Origin: Aggregatilinea lenta | Lineage (GTDB): Bacteria; Chloroflexota; Anaerolineae; Aggregatilineales; Aggregatilineaceae | Assembly (NCBI RefSeq): GCF_003569045.1 | Contig: NZ_BFCB01000003.1 | Span: forward strand, 2,356,001 to 2,420,000 | Direction: 5' to 3' | Length of the DNA stretch: 64,000 nucleotides | Shown: positions 17,770 to 27,086 of the stretch, piece by piece | Numbering within the stretch: the first letter of the stretch is position 1 | Layout of the letters: every line of letters starts with the position of its first letter | Program-made: the position numbers and the translations under genes | Notes under the pieces: generated by a model | Told to the model about the DNA's origin: nothing | The model's input: the letters and a program-made list of their open reading frames with translations, nothing else | Databases searched by the model: none

Positions 17770-18633
17770 GTGGCCCGGCTGCTGATCACGGGCGCGAGTG
17801 GGACGCTGGGCGGCCCGCTTTCGCTGCTGGCGCGGCAAGCCGGGTGGGATCTCTATGCCGGCTACTTTTCCCGGCCCGACCGCGTGCGGGCCGGGCGACC
17901 CTGCCCGATCGATCTGCGCGATGCGCAGGCGGTGCGGGAGGCCGTGGACGAGATCCGGCCCGACGTGATCGTGCACGCCGCCGTGACGGAGCGCAGCGGG
18001 CCGGGCTACGACGAGGCGATCCGGCAGGCGGCGCAGAACGTCGCGCAGGCGGCCAAAACGTCCGGCGCGCGGCTGATCGCGCTCTCCACTGATCTCGTGT
18101 TCGACGGCACGAGCGCCGCATCGTACACCGAAGAATCCCCGGTGCGGCCCCTCGAAACCCACCTCTACGGACTGGCTAAAGCCGACGCGGAAGCGGACGT
18201 GCTCGCGCGGTGTCCCTCGGCGTTAATCGTGCGCACCAGCCTGATTTACGACTTCCACGTGCAGAACGCGCAGATGGCATGGATGCTGCGCGCGATCGAG
18301 CGCGGCGAGCCGCTGCGCCTGTTCACCGATCAGTTCCGCAGCCCGGTGTGGGTGTGGACCCTCGCGGCGGCGCTGCTGGAACTGGCCGAGCTGGACCTGA
18401 GCGGCGGGGTGCTGCACGTCGCCGGACCCGCGCCGGTCAGCCGGTATATGCTCGGCATGGCGCTGCTGACGGCGTTGGGTGTCGATCCCGCGCCGCACGT
18501 GCAGGCGGCGGCGTGTCCCGATACGCAGGCGAAGCGCATCGTGCTCAGCGTAGATCGCGCGCGCGACCTGCTGCGCACGCCGCTGATGTCGCTGGCGCAG
18601 GCGCGGGTGGCGGCGGGGGAGATCGCTAACTGA
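17770..18633 (+). CDS. RmlD-like NAD(P)-dependent reductase
   Basis: A 287-residue extended short-chain dehydrogenase. The N-terminal Rossmann motif is ITGASGTLGGPL. STDLVFDG and a YGLAKADAE segment holding the catalytic Tyr and Lys are like dTDP-4-dehydrorhamnose reductase (RmlD). The start is a GTG only 5 bp after rnc, with weak spacing. No other rhamnose genes are near, so the substrate is uncertain and it is best called RmlD-like. Confidence 0.82.
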   Translation: MARLLITGASGTLGGPLSLLARQAGWDLYAGYFSRPDRVRAGRPCPIDLRDAQAVREAVDEIRPDVIVHAAVTERSGPGYDEAIRQAAQNVAQAAKTSGARLIALSTDLVFDGTSAASYTEESPVRPLETHLYGLAKADAEADVLARCPSALIVRTSLIYDFHVQNAQMAWMLRAIERGEPLRLFTDQFRSPVWVWTLAAALLELAELDLSGGVLHVAGPAPVSRYMLGMALLTALGVDPAPHVQAAACPDTQAKRIVLSVDRARDLLRTPLMSLAQARVAAGEIAN

Positions 18634-18767
18634 GTTGACGCTTGCCCGGTTGGCTTGTTCAGGTTCCTCAGCGGATTTTTCCATCTGAAACCAGCTCTAT
18701 CGCATTTGCGGCGCTTGCCGCTTCCCACCAGCGGGCGCTGCGACGAAAGACGGCGGAGATCCTTACG

Positions 18768-19310
18768 ATGAAAATCGATGAAATCAAGCTGATGTATGAC
18801 TACAATGACTGGGCCGATGCACGCATCCTGGCGGCTTGCGCCAGGGTCAGTCCGGCGCAGTACGCCGCCCCGACGTCCCTGGGGACCGGGCGCGAAGGGC
18901 TGCGCGCCACGATGATCCACATGCTGGACAACATGTGGCAGTGGCGGATCACGCTCCAGGGGTATTACAAGGAAGCTCTGGCCGACGAGGCGGCGTATGA
19001 CGCGACCGAGCTTCACGAAGATGCCTTCCCAACGTTCGCCGCGCTGCGAGAGCGTTGGATGACGGAACAACGGGAGTTGTGGGCTTATATTGACACCTTG
19101 ACCGAGGACACGCTGAACAGCAAGATCCGCTATGTCATCCCCGGTGCTGTGCGCGAACATGTCGTGTGGCACATCTTGCTGGACGTTATCCTGCATGCCA
19201 TGCAGCACCGCAGCGAGGCCGCCGCGCTGATGACCATGTACGGCCAGTCGCCGGGCGACTACGACTTCACCCTGTTCCTGAATGAGCGTTCTGCAGCAGG
19301 ACGATCCTGA
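18768..19310 (+). CDS. DinB family protein
   Basis: A 180-residue four-helix-bundle protein of the DinB/YfiT type. The N-terminal YDYNDWADARILAAC is the typical first helix. Metal-ligand histidines are seen in MIHMLDNMWQW, in REHVVWHILL, and in HAMQHRSEAAALM, which is the characteristic last helix with its terminal His. Members act as metal-dependent thiol transferases or have unknown roles. A longer in-frame start at 18642 lacks a family counterpart. Confidence 0.85.
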   Translation: MKIDEIKLMYDYNDWADARILAACARVSPAQYAAPTSLGTGREGLRATMIHMLDNMWQWRITLQGYYKEALADEAAYDATELHEDAFPTFAALRERWMTEQRELWAYIDTLTEDTLNSKIRYVIPGAVREHVVWHILLDVILHAMQHRSEAAALMTMYGQSPGDYDFTLFLNERSAAGRS

Positions 19311-19401
19311 CCAAAACCGATCGATCGCCAATTTCGGCGGCCTGTGCATTTGCCCCCCCCTTCGGTGCTGCTGGCGCTGTTACAGGCGCGGGAGGAGAGC
19401 A

Positions 19402-19842
19402 ATGCTGTTGCAGAGCGGTGGCGGCAGGGGGAAGATGATGAGTTACAGGACGATGGTTTTAATCCCCGACCAGCAAGAGCTTACTTTTTCAGATCTGGCT
19501 AGCAAGCTTCAATCACGATTTGTGCGGATGAACGACATCGACATCACGCTCGAAGGTGCGCACCGGCTCATCCTTCATCATGGTGAATGGTCCTTAGCCG
19601 TGGAGTGGGAGGCTGCTCCCGAAGTCGCAGTCGAGTCCGCAGACATTGCCCGGTTATTCGCCAGCGAAGTGGCAGATCGAGCTGTGATTGCATCGTGCTC
19701 GACACGCATAACCATTGCGGCACAGTTCGACCCGACGATGCGCTACTTCAACGATTACGTTTTTGTGTTAGAAGTCCTTGAGGCGATCCCGGGTCTTTTC
19801 TTGTTCGACCCTGAAGAGGGAACGATTCGAAAGACGGCGTAG
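19402..19842 (+). CDS. Hypothetical protein
   Basis: About 146 residues from ATG 19402, which has GGAGGA 5 nt upstream; ATG 19438 is an alternative start with GGGGGA upstream. No signal peptide, helix or motif I recognise. The protein is acidic and looks alpha/beta. The gene is more AT-rich than its neighbours. A strong terminator at 19884-19917 ends the transcript. Confidence 0.6.
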   Translation: MLLQSGGGRGKMMSYRTMVLIPDQQELTFSDLASKLQSRFVRMNDIDITLEGAHRLILHHGEWSLAVEWEAAPEVAVESADIARLFASEVADRAVIASCSTRITIAAQFDPTMRYFNDYVFVLEVLEAIPGLFLFDPEEGTIRKTA

Positions 19843-19883
19843 ATGCGACTCTGAATCGATTTCCAATGGATCTATGAGCAGAG

Positions 19884-19917
19884 GAGGGGCGTACACTGTG
19901 TACGCCCCTCGGTTTTT
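19884..19917 (+). terminator. Intrinsic terminator
   Basis: A GC-rich palindrome (arms 19884-19896 and 19898-19910, GAGGGGCGTACAC and its complement) is followed by GGTTTTT. It ends the plus-strand gene at 19402 and lies 36 bp from the end of the convergent acetyltransferase gene. Confidence 0.88.
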
Positions 19918-19945
19918 CCTGTCGGAGGATGTGCGTCCTGGCGGC

Positions 19946-21220
19946 CTAGTAGATCTGGGTGATGAACGCCTCGGCGCGGGGGAACAGCGTGTCGATCAGC
20001 GGCTGCGACTGGCCCCAGCACGAGACGTCGGGATAGGTTTGGCGCAGATCGCGCCACGTGCGGTAGCCCAACGCCAGCGGCGCGAGTTGGAGCGGCGGCA
20101 GGCTGACGTCGCCGCCTTCGCTAAAGCCCACGGACTCGACGGCCTCAATCTTGCCGTTCACGAAACGGATCTCGACCGTCTCGCGATAGAGCTGCACGCG
20201 TACGGCGCGGGTCAGCCCGGCGAACATGCTGCACGCGATGCGGCGCTCGAAGACGGGGCCGAGCGTGCGCAGGAGGCGCGCCGCGTCGGGCACGTGGATC
20301 TGGAACGCGTAGTGCTCCATCTCGCGCGCACCCCAACCGCGTGCCGTCTGCACTAGCGGATTGTCGCCGGGCAGCCCCAGGCGGATGTATGCCTTGTCGC
20401 GCTCGACGGCGGCTTGCTTGAGCCAGTGCAGCGCCTGCACCGCGAACTCGTGCGGCAGCGGTGAGCACTCGGCCACGTTCAGCCCGGTACCGAAACCCGC
20501 CAGCTCGATGCGCCAGTAGCCAATGATCTGCTGCGCGCCGTCCAGGGCCAGCCACGTCTCGTGCGCGGTCGCGGTCGCGGGAGTGATGTCGATCAGATAG
20601 CGCCACGTGGCTTCGTCACGCCCGGTATAGAGGCCGGTCGAACGCAGCATGTCCGCGTAGAACCGCATCAGGTCCGGGATGTCGTCCGGCGTGGCGGGGC
20701 GCACGGTGAGATCCGGCGCGGCAGGCGCCTCGGCGGGCATGTCGTGCAGCTCGACGCGCCACTCGAGCAAGAGCGGCAGCGCGTACTCGTAGCCGAACTG
20801 GCGGTAGTAGTACGGGATGCCCTGGATGTGGCTGACGTCGTACTCGCCCTCGGCCAGCAGTTCCTTGAAGCGCTCGACCAGCGCGCGGATCAGCCCGCGA
20901 TTGCGATACGCCTCGGCAGTGCCCACGATGCCCATCTCGCCCACCTTGAGCGTGACGCTTTCGAAGCGCCACTGCCAGGGGATCAGGGCGATGGACGAGA
21001 CGGTTTCCCCGGTGGCGGTATCCTCGACGAACAACCAATGTTCGGGACGGGTGTGCGGGTGGTGCAGAATCAGCGCGCGCGTCATGGCGTCGATGCCGGG
21101 TTCGCCGTGGATGGCGAGATTGAAGGCCGCAAGGCGCTCGATTTCGTCCGGCGTGCTGATGGATTTCAGGACCAGATTGTTACCCAGGTCGCGGGTGTAA
21201 GGCATGGTGGTACTTAACAT
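19946..21220 (-). CDS. Eis-like GNAT N-acetyltransferase with SCP2-like C-terminal domain
   Basis: A 424-residue protein with an N-terminal GNAT fold (acetyl-CoA segment VGTAEAYRNRGLIRALVERF), a second GNAT-like middle region, and a C-terminal sterol-carrier-like domain. This three-part layout is that of the Eis family, whose members acetylate amines including aminoglycosides. The ATG at 21220 follows AGGAAGGG at good spacing; an extension to 21313 has no family counterpart. Substrate unknown. The 256-bp gap to 21476 shows nothing else. Confidence 0.82.
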   Translation of the reverse strand: MLSTTMPYTRDLGNNLVLKSISTPDEIERLAAFNLAIHGEPGIDAMTRALILHHPHTRPEHWLFVEDTATGETVSSIALIPWQWRFESVTLKVGEMGIVGTAEAYRNRGLIRALVERFKELLAEGEYDVSHIQGIPYYYRQFGYEYALPLLLEWRVELHDMPAEAPAAPDLTVRPATPDDIPDLMRFYADMLRSTGLYTGRDEATWRYLIDITPATATAHETWLALDGAQQIIGYWRIELAGFGTGLNVAECSPLPHEFAVQALHWLKQAAVERDKAYIRLGLPGDNPLVQTARGWGAREMEHYAFQIHVPDAARLLRTLGPVFERRIACSMFAGLTRAVRVQLYRETVEIRFVNGKIEAVESVGFSEGGDVSLPPLQLAPLALGYRTWRDLRQTYPDVSCWGQSQPLIDTLFPRAEAFITQIY

Positions 21221-21476
21221 GGGAGACCCTTCCTCATGGATGGTGAAACGGCGCAATTTGGGCCGGATGGTTTCCGGGCTGCGATGAGTTGGTTTGGAAC
21301 ACAGGAACGACAAACTACGCTGCGCGTTTCAGGCCACGCGGCGCGATCACATGAGGGGGTGCCGGGTGTGGCTCCGGCTAGAGGACTTGGGCCTTACGCA
21401 TTGTTAACATACGGCCATTATACAAGGGTGAAGCGAGATGAGACAAGGGAAAAAGTTGTAAAAATGCCGGGCGGGA

Positions 21477-21917
21477 TCAGGCCGGGTCGAAGTCTGTCAG
21501 GAGCTTGAGCGTTACGCCTGCACTTACGGCAGCTTGAGCTTGTTTCTGATCAACCGTGACGAAGGGGTAGCCGGACTCAATCGCCAGTACGATAGGCACT
21601 GCATCGTAGATCGAGAGTGTGTGCTCCAACCCGATTTCTAACGCCTTCGGCAGCCGTGGGGCTGCGGGATGGATGCTTAACGGCAGCGCAAGAAGATTAC
21701 GCAGGGCGAGTTCCGCATCGGCCCGAGCCGTGCCGTAGAAGCGCACCTGCTTCCAGAGCACATTCGCACACTCGGCCAGCGCAAATTCAGGGACGTGGAT
21801 TTCATCCCTGTCATCCCTGGCAAGCGTTGCTATCAAGTTGAGCGCATGACTGGAAAGAGAGTCTTCGATGTAAGCCTGGATGAGAGCACTCGTGTCCACG
21901 ACCCAGTGATGGGTCAC
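21477..21917 (-). CDS. PIN-domain ribonuclease, VapC-type toxin
   Basis: A 146-residue PIN-domain protein. The four acidic residues expected of the active site are present: Asp8 (VVDTS), Glu49 (FALAEC), Asp105 (SIYDA) and Asp123 (VTVD). VapC toxins cleave tRNA or rRNA when released from their antitoxin. The start is a GTG that overlaps the upstream small gene by 4 bp (GTGA), the tight coupling usual for antitoxin-toxin pairs. Confidence 0.88.
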   Translation of the reverse strand: MTHHWVVDTSALIQAYIEDSLSSHALNLIATLARDDRDEIHVPEFALAECANVLWKQVRFYGTARADAELALRNLLALPLSIHPAAPRLPKALEIGLEHTLSIYDAVPIVLAIESGYPFVTVDQKQAQAAVSAGVTLKLLTDFDPA

Positions 21918-22132
21918 CGCTCACGATCCTGGCGCAGCAGATCGAGTGTGGAGGGTTGGTCCTGTTCGCGCTTGATGAGGCTCTTGCGCATCGACGCCAC
22001 AACTTCTTTGACGGTAGGCGCATCTGAGCGGCGCGCTTCTGGATCGATGCGTGCTTCACGCGCCTCGATCACGGCTTCGATCAACGCCTTAAGCTCGTCT
22101 ACGGTCAAATCACCAACTCGGTTGGTCGCCAT
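21914..22132 (-). CDS. Putative antitoxin partner of the PIN toxin
   Basis: A 72-residue, highly charged, helical protein directly upstream of the PIN gene and overlapping it by 4 bp. Its N-terminal part (LTVDELKALIEAVIEA) has the look of small antitoxins that neutralise PIN toxins, but no classic AbrB or RHH motif is evident. A TATACT at 22157-22162 on the minus strand may be its -10 and would lie at the end of the upstream gene. Confidence 0.75.
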   Translation of the reverse strand: MATNRVGDLTVDELKALIEAVIEAREARIDPEARRSDAPTVKEVVASMRKSLIKREQDQPSTLDLLRQDRER

Positions 22133-22167
22133 CACACGCTTCTCCGTTTTGCTCCAAGTATACTGCG

Positions 22168-24321
22168 CTACGGCTGGCAGGTCACACCCTGGCGGCGACC
22201 GACCGCGACAATCGCCGGGCGGTGGTCGGAGGCGTGGACCGCTTCGGGACTGTTGTCGATGATCGTGCCGACGGTGGGCAGATTGAACACCCACAGGTAG
22301 TCGTAGCGCGCGGAGGTGCCATCGACCAGCGAGAGCGTGGCGGCGCTTTCGGTGCGCAGCCCGGCGAATGGGTCCTGAATGGCCGGGTTTTCGAGTTCTT
22401 CCATGCGCAGCCGCTTGTACTGCGGCGAATCGGGGCCATAGTTGAACGTGCCGCCCAACAGAATGCGGTCGGTCCAGTTGGGGCCGTGCTCCTGCGCGAT
22501 CCACGCCAGCAGCGAGTCCATCTGCCGGTTCTGGTCCTGGTCCGCCTCGGCGATGACCGCACCGCTGCGCTCCGCGACGCGGAAGCTGAGCCACACGTTG
22601 TACAGGTGCAGCCCGCCGATGCCTGCCGCGTTCGGATCGTTCGCCAGCGCTTCAGGATCGAGGATGACGTGCATAGCGGCGGCCTGGTTGCCGTCGCTGG
22701 GCAGCAGCAGGCTTTCGGTGCTGTCGATCGGGACGCGGCTGAGCACGGCCAGCCCCTGCAGCGCCTCGTTTTGCGGGAAGAAGGTCGCTTCCATGTGCAG
22801 CCGCTGCGCCAGCCAGTACACCTGATCGACGCCGAAGCTCGCCATGCGGCCCGTCTCGATTTCCTGCAGCAGCACGACGTCCGCGCCATCCAGTTCGATC
22901 AGGTCCGCGACGCGCTCCAGGTTAGGGTCGAAGAACTGCGAATAGCCACCGTGGATGTTATAAGTTGCCACGCGGAAACAGTCGGCACTGACGGGGCGGC
23001 GCACGGCTTCAGGCGCGGCAATCGCTGCGCCGCCAACGCTGACGGCGATGACCATCACCAGGGTAAGCAGCGTCACCATCACCGGGCCGCCGCGCCAGGG
23101 GATGCGCCGCCGCGCGAGGATGATCGGGATCGACACCAGCAGCGCCGCGATCAGGGCGAGGGCGAGGCCCGTGCCCCGGAACGAGCGCAGGAACTCCGAG
23201 AGCTGGTCGTAGGGCGCGCTGAAGTCGCGCACGTAAGCGTAGTCGTAGCTGAAGTAGTCGCCCACGGCCAACCCGCCAAAGACCAGCGCGGCGAGGATGA
23301 CCATCAGGCCGGTCAGGTTGACACGGAACGTGCCGACCTGGATCAGCCACCACAGCGTCAGGCCGACCAGGAACTGCGCGAAGACCAGCGCGATCCCGGC
23401 GGGCAGCCCGTCGTAGCGGCGGCCCACCACCAGCAGCAGCGCCAGCAGCAGCGCCCACAGCCAGCCACGATAGACGCCGTCGAACATGCCCGCGAAGCGC
23501 CGCGCGAGGTCGCGCACTTCCGGCACGAGGGGCAAGGCGGTCGCGGCCAGCAGCCACGGCACGATGCTGGCGTAGCTGGTGTCCGACCAGCGCGCGATGA
23601 CGTTGGGCAGGCCGAGCACGGTAAATTCGAGGAACAGGGCCGCGCCGAGCGCGATGCCACCCCACAGGTTGAGCATGCCGCGCTGCGGGGGCGCGTCGCT
23701 TTCGGGCTTTGGCTCGCGTGCATCGACGGCCCACACGATCAGCGTGAGCACGATCAGCGCCAGCGACACCAGCGGAATGAGCAGATCCATTTGCAGATCG
23801 ACGCGGCCCGCGATGTCGAGCGTGTAGCCGCGCTGCCACGTGTGGTCGTAGGTGTCGCCCAGGATGCGCACGATCTGGTCGCCGGTGAAGCCGAGCAGCA
23901 GCACCGCCGGGAAATAGGATGGGCGGCGGATGATGATCAGGGCGAGGTAGAGCAGGCCCGCGCCGATGACCAGCGCCGCGCCCGGCACCTGAAGATCGGC
24001 GGTTTGCAGCGCCATCGAGCGGCCCAGCGCCACGAGCAGCACGGCCAGCGAAAAGCTGGCGCGCCAGCGGCTGATCAGCAGGGCGAGCAGCGGCAGCAGC
24101 AGCAAAATGCCCAGCGTCAGGACCTCAGTGCGGACCGTCGCGCTCTCCACGACGCCCGGTGCGTCGAGCAGGGCGGTGGGGTTGGTGGTGCGCCCGACGA
24201 GGTCGGCGCTGCTGGCGCGGGCGTACAGGGTCGCATAAACAAAGCGGACCGCCTGCACGAAGAACAGCCCAACGATCCCGGCTTCAAGCGAACGGAGCAG
24301 ATCCCGTCGGAGTTGCGACAT
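22168..24321 (-). CDS. Membrane protein with C-terminal endonuclease/exonuclease/phosphatase domain
   Basis: A 717-residue protein. The first 450 or so residues form about twelve transmembrane helices. The last 250 form an EEP-superfamily domain with ATYNIHGG (Asn), VVLLQEIET (Glu) and the terminal SDHRPAIVAV (Asp-His). The usual GDFN element reads GGTFN, so the Asp is replaced by Thr; this may weaken catalysis. Family members cleave phosphodiesters in nucleic acids or lipids. The ATG at 24321 is preferred over an upstream TTG. The domain should face one side of the membrane, probably outside. Confidence 0.75.
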   Translation of the reverse strand: MSQLRRDLLRSLEAGIVGLFFVQAVRFVYATLYARASSADLVGRTTNPTALLDAPGVVESATVRTEVLTLGILLLLPLLALLISRWRASFSLAVLLVALGRSMALQTADLQVPGAALVIGAGLLYLALIIIRRPSYFPAVLLLGFTGDQIVRILGDTYDHTWQRGYTLDIAGRVDLQMDLLIPLVSLALIVLTLIVWAVDAREPKPESDAPPQRGMLNLWGGIALGAALFLEFTVLGLPNVIARWSDTSYASIVPWLLAATALPLVPEVRDLARRFAGMFDGVYRGWLWALLLALLLVVGRRYDGLPAGIALVFAQFLVGLTLWWLIQVGTFRVNLTGLMVILAALVFGGLAVGDYFSYDYAYVRDFSAPYDQLSEFLRSFRGTGLALALIAALLVSIPIILARRRIPWRGGPVMVTLLTLVMVIAVSVGGAAIAAPEAVRRPVSADCFRVATYNIHGGYSQFFDPNLERVADLIELDGADVVLLQEIETGRMASFGVDQVYWLAQRLHMEATFFPQNEALQGLAVLSRVPIDSTESLLLPSDGNQAAAMHVILDPEALANDPNAAGIGGLHLYNVWLSFRVAERSGAVIAEADQDQNRQMDSLLAWIAQEHGPNWTDRILLGGTFNYGPDSPQYKRLRMEELENPAIQDPFAGLRTESAATLSLVDGTSARYDYLWVFNLPTVGTIIDNSPEAVHASDHRPAIVAVGRRQGVTCQP

Positions 24322-24553
24322 GGCTGCGGCTGCCTCTCTAGGTCGCGGCGCGGATACAACCAGACTTAACCAAATCAATCTAACTCAAAGTACGCGTATG
24401 ATTGTACGCAAACTTGGGCGACTTGCCAGCGCGGGTCCTTGGGGCCAGGATACGTTTCTCATGCGGCGATTCGCAACGGCCTTCACAATCGGCTGTCCCG
24501 CAGGACGGATCGGGCTATAATACGCGGAATTTTAATGAAAGGACGAGAGACTT

Positions 24554-26542
24554 ATGCCTCAAGTGGATACCCTGCTGGTCGGCGGTGTGGTGCTGACTAT
24601 GAACGGCGCGCTCGATCTCTATCGCGACGGCGCAGTGGCGATCAAAGGCGACCAGATCGTCGCGGTGGGGCCTGCCGGGCTGGTGCAGGCTGAGTATACG
24701 GCGGACGAGGTGATCGACTGCCGGGGCAAGATCGTCATGCCGGGGCTGGTCAACGCGCACACGCACGTGCCCATGACCCTGCTGCGCGCCATCGCGGACG
24801 ACCTGCGCCTGGACGTGTGGCTGATGGGCTACATGATGCCCACCGAGCGCGAGTTCGTGACGCCGGAGTTCTGCCGCCTGGGAACCAAGCTCGCGTGCGC
24901 GGAGATGATCCGGGGCGGCACGACGCTGTTCGCGGACATGTACTACTACGAGGCGGACGTGGCGGCGGCGACTGCCGAGGTCGGGCTGCGCGCGCTGTGC
25001 GGCGAATCGATCCTGAAGTTCCCCACGCCGGACGCCGACAGCTATGACGAGAGCCTCGCCTATACGCGGGAGTTTATCGAGCAGTGGAAGGGCCACCCGC
25101 TGATCGTGCCGTGCGTCGCGCCGCACGCACCGTACACCACCACCGACGAGATCCTGCGCGCCTGTGCGGATCTGGCCGTCGAGTATGACGTGCCGCTGCA
25201 AGTGCACCTGGCCGAAACGCGGCTGGAAGTGGACGAAAGCTGGGCGCAGTTCGAGAAGCGCGTGGTCACGCGCGTGGCGGACCTGGGCGTATTCAACGCC
25301 AAGACGCTGGCCGCTCACTGCGTGCACGTCGATTCGGAGGAGATCCGGCTGCTGCACAAGCACGGCGCATCCGTGGCGCACAACCCGTCGAGCAACCTCA
25401 AGCTGGCGAGCGGCATCGCGCCGGTGGTCGAGATGCTGGAACGCGGCGTGAAGGTCGCGGTGGGCACGGACGGCCCGGCCAGCAACAACGACCTGGATAT
25501 GTTCGAGGAAGTGCGGCTGGCGGCGCTGCTGGCGAAGGGCGCGACGTTCGACCCGACCGCGCTGCCCGCCAAGCAGGCGCTGTTGCTCGCCACCCGGCAG
25601 GGCGCGGAAGCGGTCTACATGGGCGACATCACCGGCAGCCTGGAACCCGGCAAGCGCGCCGACGTGATCGTGGTCGATCACGCGCCGCTGCACAACAGCC
25701 CGCACTTCGAGCGCGACCCGGACAGCGTGTACTCGCAGATCGTGTACGCCAGCCATTCGTCGGACGTGGAATCCGTGATGGTCAACGGGCGGTGGCTGAT
25801 GCGCGACCGGGTGCTGCTGACCGTGGACGAGGCCGCGATCCGGCAGGAAGCCGAAGTCGTGGCGCGGCAGATCGACCGCTTCCTGATCGCGCGCGAAGGC
25901 AACGTGGTCAATAAGCTGGTGGCGATCGGCGGCTTGCAGCAGGAAGAGAGCTTCGAGATCCAGGTCAAGGCGATGGTGGATGATGCCAGCCTGATCGAGC
26001 GGCTGCTGCAACACCCGGCGGTGCAGCTCGTCAAGCACAACCATTACCGCCAGTACGACACCTATTTCCTGTTCAACGGCGAGGAAGATGGCCGCGTGCG
26101 CTACCGCGAGGACGACTTCATCGACGAGCAGGGCAACGTGACGGCCAACGTCCGCACGCGCCTGACGTACACCATCCCCGAAAAGGCGCGCGAGTTCGAC
26201 GAGGCGGTGCTGCTGTCGCATTCGCGCTTCATCGCGCCCGCCGACCGTCCGCTGCGCTTCTACCGCGAGTACTTCCAGGCGCTCAAGGAGTGCGAGGTGC
26301 ACAAGGACCGCATGCGCTGGCACGTGCTGTACAAGGGCGTGCTGTTCTACGTGAACCTGGACCAGATGATTTTGCCGGAAGCGCCAGAGCGGTACATCGA
26401 GATCAAGTCGCGCACGTGGTCGCAGCGGGACGCGGAGTACAAGGCGGGCCTGACGAGCGAGATCCTGAACGACGTGCTGGGCATCCCCGCCGAGGCGCGG
26501 GTGCGCATGGAGTACGTGGACCTCTGCACGATGGGGGCGTAG
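24554..26542 (+). CDS. MtaD-like amidohydrolase fused to a CYTH-like domain
   Basis: A 662-residue fusion. Residues 1-445 are an amidohydrolase of the 5-methylthioadenosine/S-adenosylhomocysteine deaminase type: metal-binding NAHTHVP (69-71), VHLAET (His218), AHCVHVD and GTDGPASNNDLD (Asp306). Residues 466-645 resemble a CYTH/class IV adenylyl cyclase domain: FEIQVK at 467-472 (an ExQxK form of the ExExK motif), RVRYRED, RTRLTY and EIKSRTW at 616-622. MtaD alone is normally about 430 residues. A TATAAT lies at 24516-24521. Both parts are confident to moderate; the joint function is unknown. Confidence 0.85.
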   Translation: MPQVDTLLVGGVVLTMNGALDLYRDGAVAIKGDQIVAVGPAGLVQAEYTADEVIDCRGKIVMPGLVNAHTHVPMTLLRAIADDLRLDVWLMGYMMPTEREFVTPEFCRLGTKLACAEMIRGGTTLFADMYYYEADVAAATAEVGLRALCGESILKFPTPDADSYDESLAYTREFIEQWKGHPLIVPCVAPHAPYTTTDEILRACADLAVEYDVPLQVHLAETRLEVDESWAQFEKRVVTRVADLGVFNAKTLAAHCVHVDSEEIRLLHKHGASVAHNPSSNLKLASGIAPVVEMLERGVKVAVGTDGPASNNDLDMFEEVRLAALLAKGATFDPTALPAKQALLLATRQGAEAVYMGDITGSLEPGKRADVIVVDHAPLHNSPHFERDPDSVYSQIVYASHSSDVESVMVNGRWLMRDRVLLTVDEAAIRQEAEVVARQIDRFLIAREGNVVNKLVAIGGLQQEESFEIQVKAMVDDASLIERLLQHPAVQLVKHNHYRQYDTYFLFNGEEDGRVRYREDDFIDEQGNVTANVRTRLTYTIPEKAREFDEAVLLSHSRFIAPADRPLRFYREYFQALKECEVHKDRMRWHVLYKGVLFYVNLDQMILPEAPERYIEIKSRTWSQRDAEYKAGLTSEILNDVLGIPAEARVRMEYVDLCTMGA

Positions 26543-26575
26543 GGACGGCGAGTAGGGTACGGTTGCGGAACGAAA

Positions 26576-26612
26576 AGCCCGCCTGCGGGGACCTGTAGGC
26601 GGGCTGGCTTTT
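26576..26612 (+). terminator. Intrinsic terminator after the amidohydrolase gene
   Basis: An 11-bp stem (26576-26586 with 26595-26605, one G-T pair) is followed by GGCTTTTT, 34 bp after the stop codon. Confidence 0.88.
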
Positions 26613-27080
26613 TGCTTAGCCGATAGACAGATATAATTGTTGTCAACTTGTGTTATCCACATTAGTATGAATGGATGTGGGATATATGATTAGTCGAAGA
26701 ACTGCTCTCAAGTTGGGCGGATGTTATCAATCGAGTTTTAGCCGGCGCAGTAACAGCAGAACCTATTCGGAGACAATAGTAGACAGGAGTGGACTATACG
26801 ATTTTCTTTTTGAACGCGACTACGACGCTTGGTTTTGCAACAAGGCGTCAAAGTTATCATATGCGGAACTCAGTAGTCGAGTAGTTAAAGAGTTTATAAT
26901 GAAGCTTCATACGGGTGAAACCGTTCTGGATGTAACTCCAGATTGGACGTGGGAGCAGAGATCTCAACTCGGACAGAGGTACCTCAAGGATTTATCTCTA
27001 GATATGCTTAAACATAAAAAGAATGAGTTACATAAGGAGCCATTCAAAGATCTCCTGAGTTGTCTTGAACTTGATGGCTA

Positions 27081-27086
27081 TAGCTA
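27081..27086. repeat. Target-site duplication, left copy
   Basis: TAGCTA at 27081-27086 is repeated directly at 28080-28085, flanking the insertion sequence. Removing the element and one copy restores a single reading frame. Confidence 0.92.

Noticed and set aside
22222-24369. A 715-codon open frame on the plus strand opposite the membrane EEP gene
   Set aside because: It is rich in Arg, Gln, His and Ala, has no family resemblance, and lies exactly opposite a well-supported gene; GC-rich codon bias opens such frames.
24515-26662. A 715-codon open frame on the minus strand opposite the amidohydrolase-CYTH gene
   Set aside because: Antisense shadow of a gene with clear catalytic motifs, with the typical Arg/His/Val-rich composition.
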